From Clytia hemisphaerica (taxonomy: Eukaryota > Cnidaria > Hydrozoa > Leptothecata > Clytiidae), in NCBI GenBank assembly GCA_902728285.1, contig CACVBU010000681.1, positions 2,610,260-2,674,259 of the forward strand: 64,000 nucleotides of DNA, written 5' to 3'. Below, piece after piece: positions 1 through 12,700 of the stretch. The notes below the pieces were generated by a model that ran no database searches, was not told the origin of the DNA, and worked only from the letters and a program-made list of their open reading frames with translations. The position numbers were made by a program, and so were the translations under genes. The stretch's first letter is position 1, and each line of letters opens with the position of its first letter.

Positions 1-117
1 AGTAGGAGATGATGAAGAAGGAGAAGAATAAATCTTATTTTAATGCAACTCGTAATCTATTCTATTGTCCAAAGGGGGGGGGGCTTAGACAAGAAACAGT
101 TACTACTAATGGGGCCT

Positions 118-440
118 TCAAGCGTTTTGCGCGAATGCGTGAATGGGCATTTTCAGTTGCGTGAATGCGTGAAAATTGAAAAAACCAATGCGTGAATTAA
201 AAAAAACTTGCGTGAACGTGAAAATCCACTTTTTGATTGCGTGAATGCGTGAATCTGGGCTATTTTGTGTGTGAATAAGTGAATCTTCCTTTTTTTTCAC
301 CGATTGTGTGCAGTTTCCCCGATTTTTCCCGAAAATTTTCCGATTTTCTGGAAAATCGGGTTATTGCGTGAAACTCAAGTAAAATTTGCGTGAATGCGTG
401 AATTTCGAAAACAAATTGCGTGATAGCATGAATTGAGGGT
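118..440. repeat. Word-filled repeat: GCGTGAATGCGTGAA family
   Basis: About ten degenerate copies of GCGTGAATGCGTGAA spread through 320 bp, flanked by G-rich caps (GGGGCC near 112, CCGCTGGGGGAGGGG near 444). Same family, opposite orientation, as 55539-56935. Apparent minus-strand protein frames here are translated repeat. Confidence 0.7.
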
Positions 441-932
441 CCGCTGGGGGAGGGGAGGGCTCAGTAATAGATGTGTTGACCTTAAGGGTCGTTTTTTTTG
501 CCTTTGCAGGTCTTTCTACTCTCAAACAAGAAACAGTCAAAAGGGTCTTCCCTGGTATTTTTAAAGGTTTTAGCTTAACTTTATGTCTGGCTGCGTAATA
601 AAGTCACAGAAGCTGATCCACTTGGGTTATGAGCATAAAATTTGGTACTTGATTTGGGGAACTTTATTCAAGCATGATTTCTTATCAAAGCTTGCCAGGT
701 TTTCTTTGAAATACAATACTACAACTGCAAAAGTATCTGAATTCTTTCACGCTGATATACACATATACACAAATTAAGACATAACCATAAGGAAATATTT
801 CGAAAAGAATCTAAGATGGTGAGCTTGAATTTCCAAATACCAATAATGTGTAAATCCAGCACCTTATAAGGAGTGTCTCGAAAAAAAAAGTCATGTGTTA
901 AAACACGAACACAAGTTGGAAGGTTTCTTCAA
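441..932. other. No feature recognised
   Basis: AT-rich sequence with a homopolymer T run; no coding signature, repeat pair or RNA seen. Confidence 0.5.
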
Positions 933-1181
933 AGTCATTATAAAAACACTGGTCTGGACGGCTTTTGTCTCTTTTTATTGTTAAAGGATGAAGCTTACAT
1001 ACCAAAATCGATTTATTTTACTTTTGATCATATGATTAAAAAATAGACCAATCCCAAGAGGATATTTTGGTAACGTGATCAAAAAGTAAGCAAATCGCAA
1101 CTTGCATTTTGTTTATAACAAAAGCAAATTAAACAAAAAGCTAAATAATACATTGCCAGACCGGGGTTTTTTATAATGACT
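933..1181. mobile_element. MITE with ~22-bp inverted ends
   Basis: AGTCATTATAAAAACACTGG at the left is matched inversely by CCGGGGTTTTTTATAATGAC at the right, followed inside by GTCTGG/CCAGAC. Non-coding interior. Confidence 0.6.
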
Positions 1182-1477
1182 ATGGTTTTCTGTTGATGTA
1201 TGTCAAAAATGTATTGATTAACGTGTATAAAAATGTTAAAATGTTTAATCGCACGATGGGTTATTTTTTCTTATTTGGCACGCCCTCAAAGAGAGCAGTT
1301 AATCGTTAATTGCATCCTGTAGAGAGCAATTAATCATTAATCACACTCCCCAATGCCACGCCAATGTTTACAAAATGTTTTTAGTGTTTTTTCTTATATT
1401 TTTTTTGCATCGAACGTTTTAATACACGGTTTTCATGTCTCGGCTGAGCATGCGCATTACGGTCTTCGCGCCGATTC

Positions 1478-2086
1478 CTATTTTGATGGTAGGAAAAGGT
1501 CGTCAACTAATCCGTCGGTGAAATATCTGAATGCTTTTCCTAGTTTATATTCTCTGTCAAGTTGAGCGATAAACTGAGGACCCTGGAGATTTACATAGCG
1601 AGACATATCTTGATAATACATTGAAGGCCATTTCGTAATTGCGTCCTTCTCTTTGAGCCATCCGTCTTGAATTTTTAAGGGGTCTTTGATCCTTTTTTCG
1701 CCAACTTTTAGTTTTAGAACATATTCTCCTTCAAGGGCTTTTTCTTCGCTCTGCTTTGTAGGCACAAGAGGAGCGTTCTCACAGTGAGCGACATAGGTTC
1801 TGAAAAGAAAAAACTGTTTTTAAAACCACAGTTAAAAAAAACTATTTATGAATTTATAAAATGAGCTGTCAATCAATAATTGCGTTGGTGTACGGTAGGT
1901 GATAAGTAGACATTGACTGAGTGAGGCTTCGATTCCCCTAGTTGAAAATTTTTTACCTTGCAACAAGTTCATCAAATGTTCCATTAGTATATCTTTTCCA
2001 TGTGAATTTGAGTATCTCCTCAATGAAACCTCAGACCATAATTTGAAATTGTCAAAAGTTGTTTTTTCTTTATTGTTTTCGACCAT
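1478..2086 (-). pseudogene. Fragment resembling invertebrate SWIM/YqaJ-type proteins
   Basis: Two minus-strand pieces. The lower (1798-1478) follows a TTTTCAG acceptor and reads TYVAHCENAPLVPTKQ, later KDPLKIQDGWL, ITKWPSMYYQDM and GKAFRYFTDGLVDD, then a stop. This resembles the segment before the SWIM zinc finger in an expanded invertebrate family that often carries a YqaJ-like exonuclease. The upper (about 2086-1960) reads FDNFKLWSEVSLRRY, like the SAP-like start of such proteins. The two pieces do not join in a compatible phase, and no SWIM or nuclease domain follows, so a broken fragment is likeliest. Assignment is from memory of motif style. Confidence 0.4.
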
Positions 2087-2713
2087 TTTGTTGTTGAAAA
2101 ATTTTCGCGGGCTTTCTTCAAAAAATAAACAATCGAAAGTGGTTCGGGAGTGTTGCCTTATCTCAAATAGCAACAACAAATACCAAGAAAGACACCACCA
2201 TGACTTTTTTCTGAATAAAAGATGTATATTTCTTAAAAATAATGCTAGAAATAGTGAAAAACTAGAAATATATGTAGAGATATAACTTCAACTGGACAAA
2301 TACTGCCTTAATACTGAAATATTGAGAGGTGCAAGCATTCGGGTCTTTTTTCGAAAAAGATGTTCTAAATTGCACAATTTTTTTGGATTTTTTGTTCAAA
2401 CATTTGGAGGAAGACTTGTTTTATATCAAAATACATGATTTCAGTGCAAATCCTTGATTTTTAAGGAAAAAAGGGAAGGAGAACAACAATTGCACTTGTG
2501 ATTTTTTGTTTCGAATTTTCCTTGTCCTTTCGGACTCGGAAAATTAATAACAAAAAAACCACTCGTGACCACATGTGATTACATATACTTATTACACAAT
2601 TGATATCTTAATTATGTTTGTTGCGTTTCTGCTTCATTATAATCATTTAAGTGTTAATTACCGTGTTGTGATAAAGAGAAAAATCACTTATGAATATAGA
2701 GAACCTTTTTTCG
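2087..2713. other. No feature recognised
   Basis: AT-rich intergenic-looking sequence between the SWIM-like fragment and the mariner-type MITE; short plus-strand frame at 2043-2285 is antisense to the fragment and has no recognisable motif. Confidence 0.4.
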
Positions 2714-2725
2714 TGACACCCTGTA

Positions 2726-2977
2726 CAGGGTGTCCCTAATTAAAGTATCGAGTTTGAACATGCGATTGAGTAGAAAAGTTTGTGTGTGTTATCGCTAAAA
2801 TATAAGAACGTTCTCCATCACACAGGCTTATTACAAAAAGGTAGTTACAACGTATAAATTAATTGTAATAAGAAAGAAAAAAGAGGGAGAGCTTAAAATA
2901 CAATTTTGTGAATACGCACATAAAACTTTCTACTCAATCGCATGTTCAAACTCGATACTTTAATTAGGGACACCCTG
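2726..2977. mobile_element. TA-flanked mariner-type MITE
   Basis: CAGGGTGTCCCTAATTAAAG and its inverse CTTTAATTAGGGACACCCTG form arms that continue for about 55 bp (through ATCGAGTTTGAACATGCG). TA sits on each side. The flank at 2714 carries another CACCCTGTA, so it may have inserted next to an older copy. Confidence 0.8.
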
Positions 2978-3302
2978 TATGACCTGTATATGCATCCACT
3001 TTACAAAAGAAATTCTTCTTCAGTTTATGTACATATCCAGTTTTTTACCAATTGTAATTACTTCAACCGATTAGATTTTACTAAGAAAACAAGTAGAGGG
3101 GATTAAATTTGCTCCTGGAAATTGCTTACATTACATTAAAAATAAACGTGAAAATTGTGCATAAAATTAATCACAAATAAATCCATGATAAGATCTTTAA
3201 ATCTAGCCTTTGTTATGAAAGTTTCATACGTTTTTAGGCAGAAAAAACTTTTATAAATACGTGCATATAATTAACATAAAGTTCCGCGTTTAAATAGTTC
3301 AA

Positions 3303-3700
3303 TTAAATCGTACAAACACCATAATTGCATGACCAATACGGAATCGATGAAATCGGTAAAAATTTGTACGTGTAAAATCTAGCACAATTTGTTATTACAA
3401 CTGTACCATAATCATCACCACAGTAAAACGTGCGGAAATATATCCTTACGGGACGCGAATCTCCAAGTGGGATAGAGACATTTTGAGACAAGTATCCAGG
3501 ACTTCTTGTTCCACAACTACCTGGTGCTGGGCATCCATTGTAAAGCTGTGTTCCGGCTTCCCCACCAAATCGATGCCAGCCGGTTGTGAGGAATCGAGCA
3601 TCGCAAGAAGTTTCATTTGATTGGATGGTGGAATTATGATGAACGTTTCTCCAGCTCTCATTGTGCATAGTGTAGTTTGAACAACCCTCGACTTCTTCCA
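3303..3700 (-). CDS. Gene A terminal D8C (uromodulin-type) domain and stop
   Basis: 398 nt ending in TAA. Eight-plus-cysteine D8C module: [52 protein letters not shown] and ITNCARFYTY. This module occurs in uromodulin, GP2 and OIT3. The chain ends right after it with no transmembrane or GPI-like tail. Several NxT/S sequons are present. Confidence 0.88.
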
Positions 3701-6700
3701 CTGAAATAAAATGAATAAAGAGAGTCGTTTATATGAGTCTTGAACACTTTCCCATCCCTTTATCTAAGATCCTGGATGATTCCCATAGGCGTAGCGAGAT
3801 ACACTTCAAAATTTATGGGTGAGAGCGGTTTTTACGATACTGTAATTATTGTCTTTGTTTTATCAAAAGATAATGAATATGTCATAAACGTCTGCACTCC
3901 CTCATAAATTTTGCAAGGTATCTCGCTACGCCTATGATTGCCATGACTATTTTATATTTATAAACTGTGATACTCACGCTACAAAATGCTTGAATAGGAC
4001 AGCACTTTAACTGATATTTTCACGGAAAGAAAAATAAGGCCGATCACCATCAAAACAATTAGTTTAGCGCATCTTTCTATTGAAAGTTTTACTATTTAAA
4101 GGGGGAAATTTTGGGACGAGATGGAGTTTTTACAACCTTCTTTTTTGATTTGGTTTGTCATTGCCAGTAATAAAACAATTTTGTTCCTTTTTATAAAGAA
4201 CGCGTCATCTTTATTACTTCAAATGACCAATTATTAAAATTATCTTATAAAAACTCCATGTCATCTGGGAATTTTAATCAAAGCATGCACTGCAACAATT
4301 TCTCAACAAATAGCAATGTAACTTTGATCAACATTTTCTAAGTAAATAGGAGAAGGAAGCTTGATGTGAAAGTTATCCGTTCAATATTTTCAGATCAAAA
4401 TCATTATGGGGGTGGCGTACGGGGTTTGCGATTTCCGAAATACCGAATAATTTTGCTAAAATTTCCACTCCGTAAAAAAATACTTGCAATTCCGATACAG
4501 ATTTTTTGGGGTATTTTTCCTCGTTTTGACTAATTTTTCATCAAATTTGATTTTTCATGTATATGAATTCCGAAAAAGGGGGATAAAAACTTTATAATAC
4601 CGAAATTATGAAGCAAAAATTCACGGATTTCTCCAGTACCGAAACAATTTCAGTATTCCGAAATACCGAAGGAATTTTGCCCGATTTCCGAAATTCCGAA
4701 GAAAAAAGGGTCGATTTCCACCATACGCCCCCACCATTATGTGTTACTTTAACTTACAACTGTTTTCACACCGCACGCCATAAAATCTTTCAGTACAATT
4801 ACAAGAAAGCCGTCCGTTGGTAAACGAGCAAGTTCCACCATTCGAACAAAACGAATCACAAGATCTCTCCACAAGATCAGCATCTATAATGACGAAAAAA
4901 AAACAAAGTAGTGTTTGTTCTATGTAATGTAGCGAACGTAGCTTGATGTCTGAAGGAAACAACAATCCTGCCCTCTTGGAAACTCGTGATCAGAAGACTA
5001 CACCTAAACTTCTTTTTGCAAAATTACTGGATAGTTCTAAAATTCCTTCTGTTAAATCTTTTCGGTGTAAACAATGTTAGACCAATACACAAAAATTCTT
5101 CATTTTTTTCATCTTCGTTTTTTTTCTGCAATTTTCTTTTTTATAAAAATTGTCAACCTATTAGAGAATTCCTTCGAGAATATCTTTACAACGATGTATA
5201 TCTTTTTTAAATAGCATACTAAAAAAAGTCCGTTTTTAGTATTAAGTTGGAGATTTGATATTTCACAGAAAAGTGCTACCAAGGGGTATTTCGGGTCCCA
5301 TATCTTCCGAAGGACTTTTCTGTTTGCCTTGAAATTTAAAAAACTTCTTAATCTAAGGTTGAACTACCACTGGTGTAAAAATGAACGTTATAGCATAAGT
5401 AGAAAAAAAGCTCAATTTTTACAATCGCAAATTTAACCAATAAAAATCACGAATTTTTCAACCATTCAAATATAGCGCTTTTAATTCTCTGAAACAAGTA
5501 AAAAAAATTTCCATAATCATATATGACTATCAAAAGTTACAGGCATTCTTGTTTCCACTGCCAATTATATCTGGACAGACTTTAGAAAATTTTTAAGAAG
5601 TAAAGTTTACACATACTTTTGAGGAAGATTTCAGCGCATTAGTATTATCAAACTTTTACTTTTTTAAGCTACTGGTGAGCTGTAGAAGATCTTTTTTTTA
5701 AAGATAAGGTCCTACCTTTTTGACAAACGACATTTTTACATTCTGTGCAATCCTCAACTTTCCATCCATTTTTACCATCTGTATTATTCACTACTGCGCA
5801 GTTGTGACCTGGAATACTTCCCGGTTGTCCAGGATACCATTTAGTAAATCCAAGGGAAGTCGAATCTCCCCATTTCCAGACTCCCGTTGAAGATTTCGTC
5901 AAATCCAACCATGAAGGTCCTGTTATTCTTTCTTCAACAGAGGTCGATTGCAACGCATTGTTTATAATGGGCAAAGACGCACCAAATTTGTTTTGACATT
6001 CAGCCTTGGCTGCACTAAAGGAAGCACAATTCGGCATTGAATGGTAACAAGTTCCATTTCGAAAACTTCCACCATTGGGGCAGAGATCTAGAAGAAAGAG
6101 AATGAACTTGATCCAATCGAACTTGAAACAAATATCGTTCAGATATTCGACATGAAATATCGGATACTGTTAAAAAATTCGGTGAAGCTTGATGGATCCA
6201 ACGAAGTGCAGGTAAAGTCTATTCCCGGGGGGGGGGGGTACTACCCTTGTCGACCGACGGGGGTGCTCAAATTTTCTACTTTTTCCCCAAATTTTCCAAA
6301 ATAGACACCCTACGAGGGACTTATTTTTCTATTTTTGCGACCCTACCTGGGACTCGTGGAGGTTAAAAAAGGTACCCTGGCCAGTGGAGCATCCCCGTAA
6401 CCCATCTTGCCCTAGTACCCCCCCCCCCCCGGGGGTCTATTCGCTTTAATTGTGCATTAATCTTTGTTTTGCTAGCTATTTTTCAACCAATGTTTTAATT
6501 TCTTCCATAGCTTTACTGCATCAAACTACAGCCTCCAGAAAGCATGTCATTTGAGTTTAAAAAAACCCTGTTTTTTGCTGTTAATTTCTGTTGATCTATT
6601 AGAGGACATATCAGTGGAGAACATGATGGATAAGATATATGGAGACATCTTCTTTCAGCTGACTACGTTTGATGTTGAGTTTTAGAGTTCGTAACTAGCG

Positions 6701-9700
6701 CTCCTTTATGGATAGAGCGAAAAAGACTAGGCCCGAGACATGTGAGATTAAATGTCCGGTAACCGATTAATGTAAACAAAAGCAAAACGAAAGTCGTCAA
6801 ATTATCGACAATTTCATCCCAATCAATCACCTTCAACAGGTGAGTAACCCTTCACGCATAGCTATGGCAAAAGAAAAATTACGTATATTGAAGCAGGAAG
6901 GTTCAAACATAGTATAAGAAAGCCGCGGCTGGAATATGTACAGCATTATCTTTTCAGTTAATCGCTGTTCCATCTCTGTCTCCGAGCTTTATAAGAACAT
7001 CACAGATGCTCAGTTTATTATTGGTAGATAGTTTTTGAAATTTTTCTCTTACTTTCCTTCACAAAAAGTTTTTTTAATGCTAGATATCTTTGAATCTGTA
7101 CCCAATAGAACACTTGAACTAATTTTGGACATATTTTAGGGGTATTTTGTGGAAACAATGGTTTTTTGCCAAAATTGAAATTATAAGAACTATATTCAAA
7201 GATGACAATTTTCTTGTCAGTTTGAATGATAAATTTTGAAAGTGCTGGCTTGAAATTTTCACAGAATTATCTTGATGTACTTTTTCATTGGTTTCTAAAA
7301 AGATTACACTGAAATATTGTGAAGGCATTTGAGGCACTTTATTAACTTTTTAGTCCTTTTAGCCCAGCCATTTTGTGCTTGTTTAAATTTCTTTTTGTGG
7401 ATCTTTCATTTACAATGATTTTATGATGCAAATGTATCATCAAGGGCATATAATTAATGTCTAAAACCCACTGAGGAGTAAGTATTAACGACAAACCAAT
7501 AAAATTTACCATTAAAGATGCTACATTACTGATTTCTTGATCAACAAATAGTCATCAAATACGACAGAGATAGAACAACAGAAATTCAGATGTTATCATT
7601 CCAGCCGCGGCTTTCTTATACTATGGTTCAAAGTACCACTGTACCAAGACTGAAGTTCATTCTTCATTTTTCACCTTTATTTTTATTTTATTTTGAATAT
7701 TTGAAACTTTTCATTGAAAATCATAATGCTGCGAAATATATTTTCAACGATATCAAGGTTTATCAAAATTGAAATATTGGTTGAGTAATGGCAAGCAAAA
7801 TAACAGTTAGTGCACACTTAAAGTGAATCGACTCGAATCGAATCGAAAATTTTCTGTATGCTTCATTTTTGTTTTTTGAAAGTCATGAAAGAAATAGAAT
7901 AAACATACTTGGGAACACTAGTATTCCAATCTTTAGCAATGGTCTTGAAATTGAACTCCTCAGTGATTTCAAACAAATTGTTAATTTAGCTCGGTCAATT
8001 TTCTAAAAATAAATAGATTATGAAATATGTTATTGTCAGTTAAATTTAGATATCTAGCCAAGGTTATAAAAAGTTGTCGATGAAATGAAATAAAAACTTG
8101 TCTGTGTATGGATGTGCATTTGAAATTCAATGGAATTTAAGATCTGAGTGGATTTTTATGAATTACGGCATACGGTACTTGAATTCATTACCCTGAGTAT
8201 CAAAGGTTGAATTTTCAAAGAATATATATCAACCTCTGAAGACCAATAATATAAATTTTATCGCACATCAAAGACGAAAATAAATATTACCATATTAAAG
8301 TCTAGCAGAGTATTAATATGCAATTTATTATTTACGAATTCCCAAGAAACCTCCAAGTGTAATTGAAATGAGTTTCTTTCGAAAAAAATCTTTTACATGA
8401 TCCCCAAATGTATAACAATAATTACTAAATTTTTAATTTTGAAAATGTTAGTTCAATTGAATCGAAATAATAGACATACTTTATGTTTTGATTCTCTATC
8501 GCTGACTCTTTTTTAAAAGCATTGATGACATTTTTGAGTTGTGTTTTCAACGACGGGAATAAAGATACCAATTTTGATCTTCATCCTAGATCTTGGGTTG
8601 TCGTCATGGTTACTTTTCTCTGCGTTAATTGCGCACTGAATAAAATCTGGATTGGTCAGCACAGGTTAATATATGATATCGGCCTGTGCTTTTCACGGTA
8701 TGAATTCATATGATATTTTTATTTTTAACTTACCTCTATCCAAACAGCGACATCATGTTGCGAATAAACCGACGCCGTGTAAACATAGCTGTACGGTATA
8801 TTAGTATTGACAGCACCAATGATGACCGCAGGGTTTGGCAAGCTTGGGAATCTCGTGTTGTAAGTGAAGTTCTGAAAAAAACGATGAATAAATTTCAAAT
8901 AAGTGCTTACCTCGCTGTATAAGTACTGCAGTTGAACAATCTGTTCTCCTTAATTGGGGAAACATACATCAAAATTAAAATGAAAACCTACCAAATCTAT
9001 AGCGTATCTTACTGAAACCAAATTATATGAAATATTATTCTGACGCATATTTGTTTTTTTTTCTCGCTATATACTGCAGGAGTAGCCAGTGCCTTCCCAC
9101 AAACCAAATTTTTTGTTTTGTTAAATCGCGATAAAAAAGCGGTTTTTATCTAACAGGCTACCTCAGGAGCTTCGAAAGCTCTAGTCTTAAGTGACGTCTA
9201 AATACGATATCGAGAGTTGTTTTTGAGTTTTTTTTTCAATACTACGAATAGGGTGAAGACACTAAATGGCCTACGATAAGTTGATACATATAGAAAATGT
9301 AAAGAATAAACAAAAAGAAAATAATATGCTAATCATATTTTTAGTATCAATAATTAACTGACCTGACAGTCAACAGGATTCTCTTGACCCAGCGTAATTG
9401 TCATTGCCGGGAATTCCGCATACAGGTGCTCTGAGGTATGTGGAGGCATGAGAGGCTTCCTGGGAACATATAGCCAGTGCTAAAAAATGAAATTCGATCA
9501 ATTCAATATTTATCAACACATGGCATTTTATAACAATTCTTTTTATAAGGGGGGTTCCATGGTTGGTAGAGGAGTGGATTCGGACCTTATCAAGCAGAAT
9601 TGTACGGAATTTCTGAAATTGGCTGCTCTATCGGAGACGAAAAATTGGAAAATATTTTATTGCGGGAAATGGATTTGGCAAAATTTTTTGCAGTATTTCG

Positions 9701-12700
9701 GAAAAGAATATTAAAAATTTCCGAAACTCAATACTTACAATGACTACTCCTTTGTGAACACCATCAAAGTTTTGCAGTTCTCTTGCGCACACACGAATGC
9801 TCACATAATTTGAACTTCGTCTCGTTTTCTCTGCCCAAACAGTCATTGCATTTTGAAGATTTCTTGCTTCTAAATGGTGAGCAGATGCAAATACATTTCC
9901 TTCGCCAATGCTATCAGTTAAGTAATTAATTGTCATGGCTTCCTTGCATTGGGTTCCAGTATACCACGTGTCAAGCATCACTGAACCAGAGTATTTTCCA
10001 GGTGAGTATTCTTTTTGGAACACTGTCCAGTGCACGGAAGGTGGATAATCGAATTCAGAATGTAAATGACGACCAGCGACCATGATGCAAGCTTTGAATC
10101 CATTGATAGTAACATCTTCACTCCATGCTGCCGATGCTTCTTTCATGTTGTTGGATGTTTGGTTTAAGGATGATGTTAACAATACTTTCAAAGTGCTTGA
10201 TTGACTATTGATGAAGTTGGTTGGGTCGATATTGATGTATTTGCAAAATAGTCCAGGCATTTCTTTGTTGGCTTCAAGTTGAGTTCTTCCAGATTGAATT
10301 GTTGGAACTAAATATAATAAGTTTAAACGAATAAAATAGCATTGAAAATTTTGATTCAGGTTTATCTCTAGAGGGGTTGATTCTATTGGTCAGCTATAAA
10401 GTTATTTTTTATCAAAAGAGATTCCATCGAAGGTTAAAGTAGCTCGTCGGAGTCGAAAAACCCTGTTTTTTTGCAGTTTTTTTACTTAAGCGCACTGAAA
10501 CTTTTTCTAAAAGAATTTAACAGGGATAATACTCAATGCATTCTGTTATATCAAAACTGAGTAAATATTAGATTCCACCAACCTTGGCATTTTCCATAAT
10601 GTTGAATGGTGACGTTTGATTTCGATTCTGCTCCATTCCTCCAGCAATGCAATTGATTCATTCTACAGAAAGAATCATAGGTTTGTCGATCCGAACCACA
10701 AAATTCCTGATGGACATCACATCTCTGGATACAACCACAGAAAGCTTTTGCATTTGTTTTGTTGACTTGACATTCTAAGTGATCTGGACAGGAGACGTTT
10801 GTACACGGGCTGATATTTCCATCGACAATTAAATGAATTTCAGTATCAGTAGCATGTGACATAGCAATACAAATCTCAACTTTAGATTGTGAGATTCCTT
10901 TCGTCCAACTAATTGCAGGTTCACTCGGTGATTCCACGCTGGTAAAGACGTAAGGAGGATCAATGAAAATATTAGAAAGCTGCTTTTCAATGCATGTTGT
11001 GTTAGGCTGTATATCTCCTTTTGGTATCTTAATGTGATGAATTTCCTTTAGTAGGTCAGATGTTTGAGATGCAGCCACAAAATTAATGATAACATCTCTT
11101 GAACCACTGAAGTCAATCATTTCTTTGGTACACACAGTGAAATTTGTTACAGACACACTTTTCAGCCAAGCATTGACCAACTCTTGAGAAGGTAGTCTCT
11201 GCGAATGAAAAACACCTGCTGTGATTTTGACAACCGGTTTTGAAGAAAATGGTTTTTCGAATTGGTGAGTAGCACATTTGGTGCCAGAAATAACATTTCC
11301 GATTGTTAAATTACCGTACTGGAAAATATTGGTTGTCGGTGTCCCCTCCAAGATGTACATGTTCTGAGAAATAAGAAACGAGGGCATCCTGGTGAAGGCT
11401 ACCAGTGATGAAAAGTAACTCCCATGGTTTGTCTGACTTCTGATGTCGATGTTTATCACCGACAAAACACTTGTTTGGGGCTCTTTTAGCTCAATAGATA
11501 CGAAACCATATTCAGTTGAATGTGAGAAATGTGAAGTAAACATATTTTGCGTTGGAGCTGGAGTACGGCTGAAGTGGAGCCCTGCTAAAAAAATATTTTC
11601 GTGAGCATAAACTTCTGCGAATCGTTGGATAAAATGCCTTAAAAGTGAAAAAAAATCCTTAAATCCACTAAAGGCGGTTGCTTTTCAACTTTGAAAAGGC
11701 ATTAAAGGATAATAATATACCAAAAATTTGATATTTATGGAATTCCAATTTTTTTTGAGAATTTTTCGCGAGCAAAAACTTTCGCGACTTGCTCTTTTAA
11801 GATTTTCAAAGACAATTACTTTCGCTAAAAGGGCCAAAATTCGCAAAAACCGCGAAAGTTTCTGTCTGCGAAAGTTTTTACGCCTAAAGTATAGAGAGAT
11901 TCGAATAGTAAAAGTCTGATTAGGCGAGTCTACTGTATTGTATAAGTAGCATCCAGTTTGAAGAAATGAGGACGGCTGCGAGTGCCTCTCCACTAAAACA
12001 AGCGTTTGGTATGTATAAGTCGTCATGAGAAATAGATCTTAGAGGAGAAAGTCCTGGAGGATTGATGGTGGTCTTTCTTGTACAAATGACTCTCTCAAAA
12101 TCCTTTTCATGGGAAACTGGATTTTCATTGAATAAGAGAGCGTTTCGAAAATGACATGGTCGTTTGTGTATATATTCTTTTAGATGGTGACTTCCAATAT
12201 TATCAAATAATTTAGCATATCGAATAGTAGAACGAGGAAATAGAGAGCGTCAACTAATTTAGAATTTTGCTAGTAAATCTGTAAGGTTATTTACATACCC
12301 ATGGGACCTGTACATCTATCAGTTCGAACAACAATTTCATCAATGGCAATATCACTCATGTAACTCGTTCCTCTTGTTGCTACGAATGCCAGCTAAATAA
12401 AAAAAGAGTTGAACTTTTGGAGTCAATTTTTTTATGAAAATCTGCGAACCATGAAAGACTCCGACCATAAGAAAATTTCATTACCAACTATATACCTGCC
12501 TGGTAATTTTGCAACCAATTTTTTGACTATGGTCAGAGCCTCAAGTTTAACGAGAAAAAAATTATACCAATAAAGGTTCATTTATGTGAGAAAATGGAAT
12601 TTTACTCAAAATATTCCATCATTTCAAAACTTTTCTTTCTCCTCTTGTCGCACTTGCTTTTAATCTGCATTTGCATACTATTGCTGGGTTAGTGCACACG

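Noticed and set aside
118..440. CRISPR-like array
   Set aside because: Words are degenerate, irregularly spaced and without unique equal-length spacers; the genome is animal.
1832..1960. Continuation of the SWIM-like exon to the stop at 1832
   Set aside because: The sequence after the LLQ/GTAAAA point loses resemblance to any family, and the phases do not fit the lower exon.
3446..3661. Alternative minus frame over the D8C exon
   Set aside because: Shadow frame; the D8C frame has the conserved cysteines, splice phase and paralog match.
12440..12550. Third copy of the GGGCTCTGACCATAG element
   Set aside because: Only short matches to both ends (CTCCGACCATAAG, CTATGGTCAGAGCC) about 75 bp apart; too little to call.
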